From assembly GCA_050949745.1 (NCBI GenBank), contig JBMNGF010000001.1:135422-199421 (forward strand): a DNA stretch of 64,000 nucleotides, written 5' to 3'. The DNA is from Syntrophaceticus sp050949745. GTDB lineage: Bacteria; Bacillota; DSM-12270; Thermacetogeniales; Thermacetogeniaceae. The notes below the pieces were generated by a model that worked only from the letters and a program-made list of their open reading frames with translations, made no database searches and was not told the DNA's origin. Positions within the stretch are counted from its first letter, which is position 1, and each line of letters opens with the position of its first letter. A program made the position numbers and the translations under genes. Below are positions 62,509 to 64,000 of the stretch, piece after piece.

Positions 62509-63108
62509 TTATTCCTCTGTTCCATTAGCAGTGAAGAGAGGTTCATAAACTTCGTTATACCAGCCAGTGATTATTTCAGAGGACACACCCTCATCACCCT
62601 CACTAACTTCAGCCTTCCATGGATGCTTTCCTTGACCGTCAAGTTTATTTCTACGAATGACAGTTCCTTCAATGGTAGGTGTTGAGAAAGTAATACTATC
62701 TCCTTTAGTAGCAAGGTTCGTTGCTGGGATGCCAAACTTCACACGGTATAGCCAAAAGTAACGATATTTTCCGTTTGCTTTTTTAGCCCTAAAACCTATT
62801 GCTACAGGATCGCCTCCATCTTCACTTGTTGAAATTAATACTTTGTTATCATCAATTGTTGCCCCTGTTAAATCACTGGCAGCTTCTACACCAATATCAT
62901 CGATTCCAAGAGAGAGTGTACCGTTTTGAAATTCCTTAATGATTTCTGCAGCACCGTCATCTGCATAAAGGGTTGCTTCTGCAAGTTCAACTGAAAGCTC
63001 CGCACTAATTGCTTTTGCTAAAGGAATAGGGGTATCATAGGTTTCATCACCGTTTGTATCTTCTGTTATTTTTGCATAATAAAGTCTATCAAGACCGATT
63101 GTTGCCAT
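62509..63108 (-). CDS. major tail protein
   Basis: A 199-residue siphovirus major tail (tube) protein: IGLDRLYYAKITEDTNGDETYDTPIPLAKAISAELSVELAEATLYADDGAAEI, FRAKKANGKYRYFWLYRVKFGIPATNLATKGDSITFSTPTIEGTV. Its first ATG follows GAGGGAGG. It is the first structural gene in the window; genes for capsid and neck should lie to the right, behind the IS110 copy. Confidence 0.9.
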   Translation of the reverse strand: MATIGLDRLYYAKITEDTNGDETYDTPIPLAKAISAELSVELAEATLYADDGAAEIIKEFQNGTLSLGIDDIGVEAASDLTGATIDDNKVLISTSEDGGDPVAIGFRAKKANGKYRYFWLYRVKFGIPATNLATKGDSITFSTPTIEGTVIRRNKLDGQGKHPWKAEVSEGDEGVSSEIITGWYNEVYEPLFTANGTEE

Positions 63109-63520
63109 ATGTTAATCCTCCCTCTATAAAATAAGTTTTTCTTACGTATACTCGCTTATTCTTAGAATTTCATAATCATTGATTAATTAAGAGATAGATA
63201 GATTTTGAAGATATACAATATTATGTAAGCATGGGGTGCCTTCCCTCAAGGGTCTTACTTTGTGGTAAAATATGTCGGCACATTGGATCTCCACATCTCC
63301 CTTGGCGGTTTACCCTCCCATGTCTCACCGGGTCCAATTGGCCCTGTACATTCCTTCGTTCTACCTATCCAGGGATGGAGGCCAGTTTATGCTCCTTAGC
63401 AGGGTCTTTGCCCGTATGGATTGTATAGTACCTGGCTGCTCCGTGCTCCTATTGTCAATGGTTATGGTTTTCTAAGTCCTTTAAACTAAGTATTCGCCTG
63501 TAAAATAATATTGTTTGTTT
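63109..63520. other. intergenic region, probable downstream end of IS110-type element
   Basis: About 63109-63225 is AT-rich phage DNA. From about 63230 to 63480 the composition changes to higher G+C with no convincing gene; it lies downstream of the transposase and probably contains the element end and may encode its guide RNA. Confidence 0.45.
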
Positions 63521-64000
63521 TTAAGCTGCTTCCTGTAATAAAATTATTGAGCTGTCTTTTAATAACTTCCTGCCATCGTAGGATGTCTTCTTCTTACCAA
63601 GAGCAAACAACACTCGAATTAACTTACAACTTAGAGCTATCAACGACTGTTTTTTCTTAAGCGGGTTTTCTATCCGTGTTGTATAGTAGCAATGCAGGGC
63701 TTTAAATTCGGGATTCTTTGCTACTAATGGCATGGTGCACTTGTAAAGCAGTGCCCTTAAGCGCGGGCGACCTCTTTTAGTGATACGGGTTTGCCCTTTA
63801 TGCTTACCGGAGCTGTTTTCCTTTAAGTTTAACCCTGCCAGCTTCTGTATCTGCCGGGGGTGATGGTAGTTTTCAAGATTACCCACCTCCGCCAGAAAGC
63901 CTGCTACTGTGACTATGCCTACACCAGGAATTGTCATCATTTCTTGTGTGCCTGGTATCTCTTTAAGGATGTTTTCTATTTGTTCCATTAGCTGTTCTAT
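63521..64000 (-). CDS. IS110-family transposase (C-terminal part, runs off the window)
   Basis: The visible 159 codons cover the C-terminal transposase_20 domain: MMTIPGVGIVTVAGFLAEVGNLENYHHPRQIQKLAGLNLKENSSGKHKGQTRITKRGRPRLRALLYKC. The Ser nucleophile lies in this domain (NSSGKHKGQTRIT region). The frame is open to base 64000, so the N-terminal RuvC-like part is outside. It inserted into the prophage between the neck and tail genes. Confidence 0.9.
   Translation of the reverse strand: MEQLMEQIENILKEIPGTQEMMTIPGVGIVTVAGFLAEVGNLENYHHPRQIQKLAGLNLKENSSGKHKGQTRITKRGRPRLRALLYKCTMPLVAKNPEFKALHCYYTTRIENPLKKKQSLIALSCKLIRVLFALGKKKTSYDGRKLLKDSSIILLQEAA

Overview
The window looks like a chromosome segment of an anaerobic, spore-forming Firmicute (class Clostridia, probably a Peptococcaceae-like acetogen or methyl-compound degrader); the species cannot be read from the sequence. 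The evidence is a YjcZ-type mini-protein, an H-type small acid-soluble spore protein, Veg, a zinc-type S18, a selenocysteine-containing SelD, and many corrinoid-dependent methyltransferases. From about 45.7 kb to the right edge the DNA is visibly more AT-rich and is a prophage or integrative element.

Region 1 (1-19.7 kb) is mostly housekeeping on the minus strand: YjcZ, patatin, a trypsin-fold protease, a Cys-rich protein, veg, then the rpsF-ssb-rpsR-gdpP-rplI-lonC-dnaB cluster, an ISLre2-family insertion with 9-bp target duplications, DUF951-mscS, selD (in-frame UGA as Sec19), CvpA, a phosphoribosyltransferase and a ParE/AbrB-type toxin-antitoxin pair. Intergenic DNA here and up to 37 kb is packed with several families of short hairpins and modular repeats.

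Region 2 (19.9-28.7 kb) is a corrinoid methyltransferase island. Two large UroD-type methyltransferases, each with its own corrinoid protein, sit in divergent operons, one with an MFS transporter. A short UroD (MtaA-like) protein, a third corrinoid protein and a GntR/HutC-type regulator complete it. TGTCTATACA-type operators lie in the divergent control region and upstream of gntR, which predicts one local regulon.

Region 3 (28.9-34 kb) holds sspH, a large UPF0182 membrane protein, two small Cys-rich proteins and more repeats.

Region 4 (34.1-45.7 kb) is a quaternary-amine (betaine/carnitine-like) demethylation cluster: two non-pyrrolysine MttB homologues, a corrinoid protein split by a frameshift at its domain boundary, a hydantoinase-like ASKHA protein, an MtgA/MtrH-like methyltransferase and a BCCT transporter. 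An EamA transporter diverges from it. Three -24/-12 (sigma-54) promoter matches sit before MttB, BCCT and EamA. The adjacent sigma-54 activator (GAFTGA present) is the obvious regulator, but its 5' end is cut off where foreign DNA begins.

Region 5 (about 45.7-64 kb) is a siphovirus-type prophage. Near its end are a SEC-C/zinc protein and a HEPN-like protein (candidate defence pair), then two tandem serine recombinases, a small regulator, lysis genes, a GH18 tail protein, Tal/Dit proteins, a frameshifted tape measure gene, tail chaperones with a canonical A-AAA-AAC slippery site, the major tail protein, and an IS110-family transposase running off the right edge.
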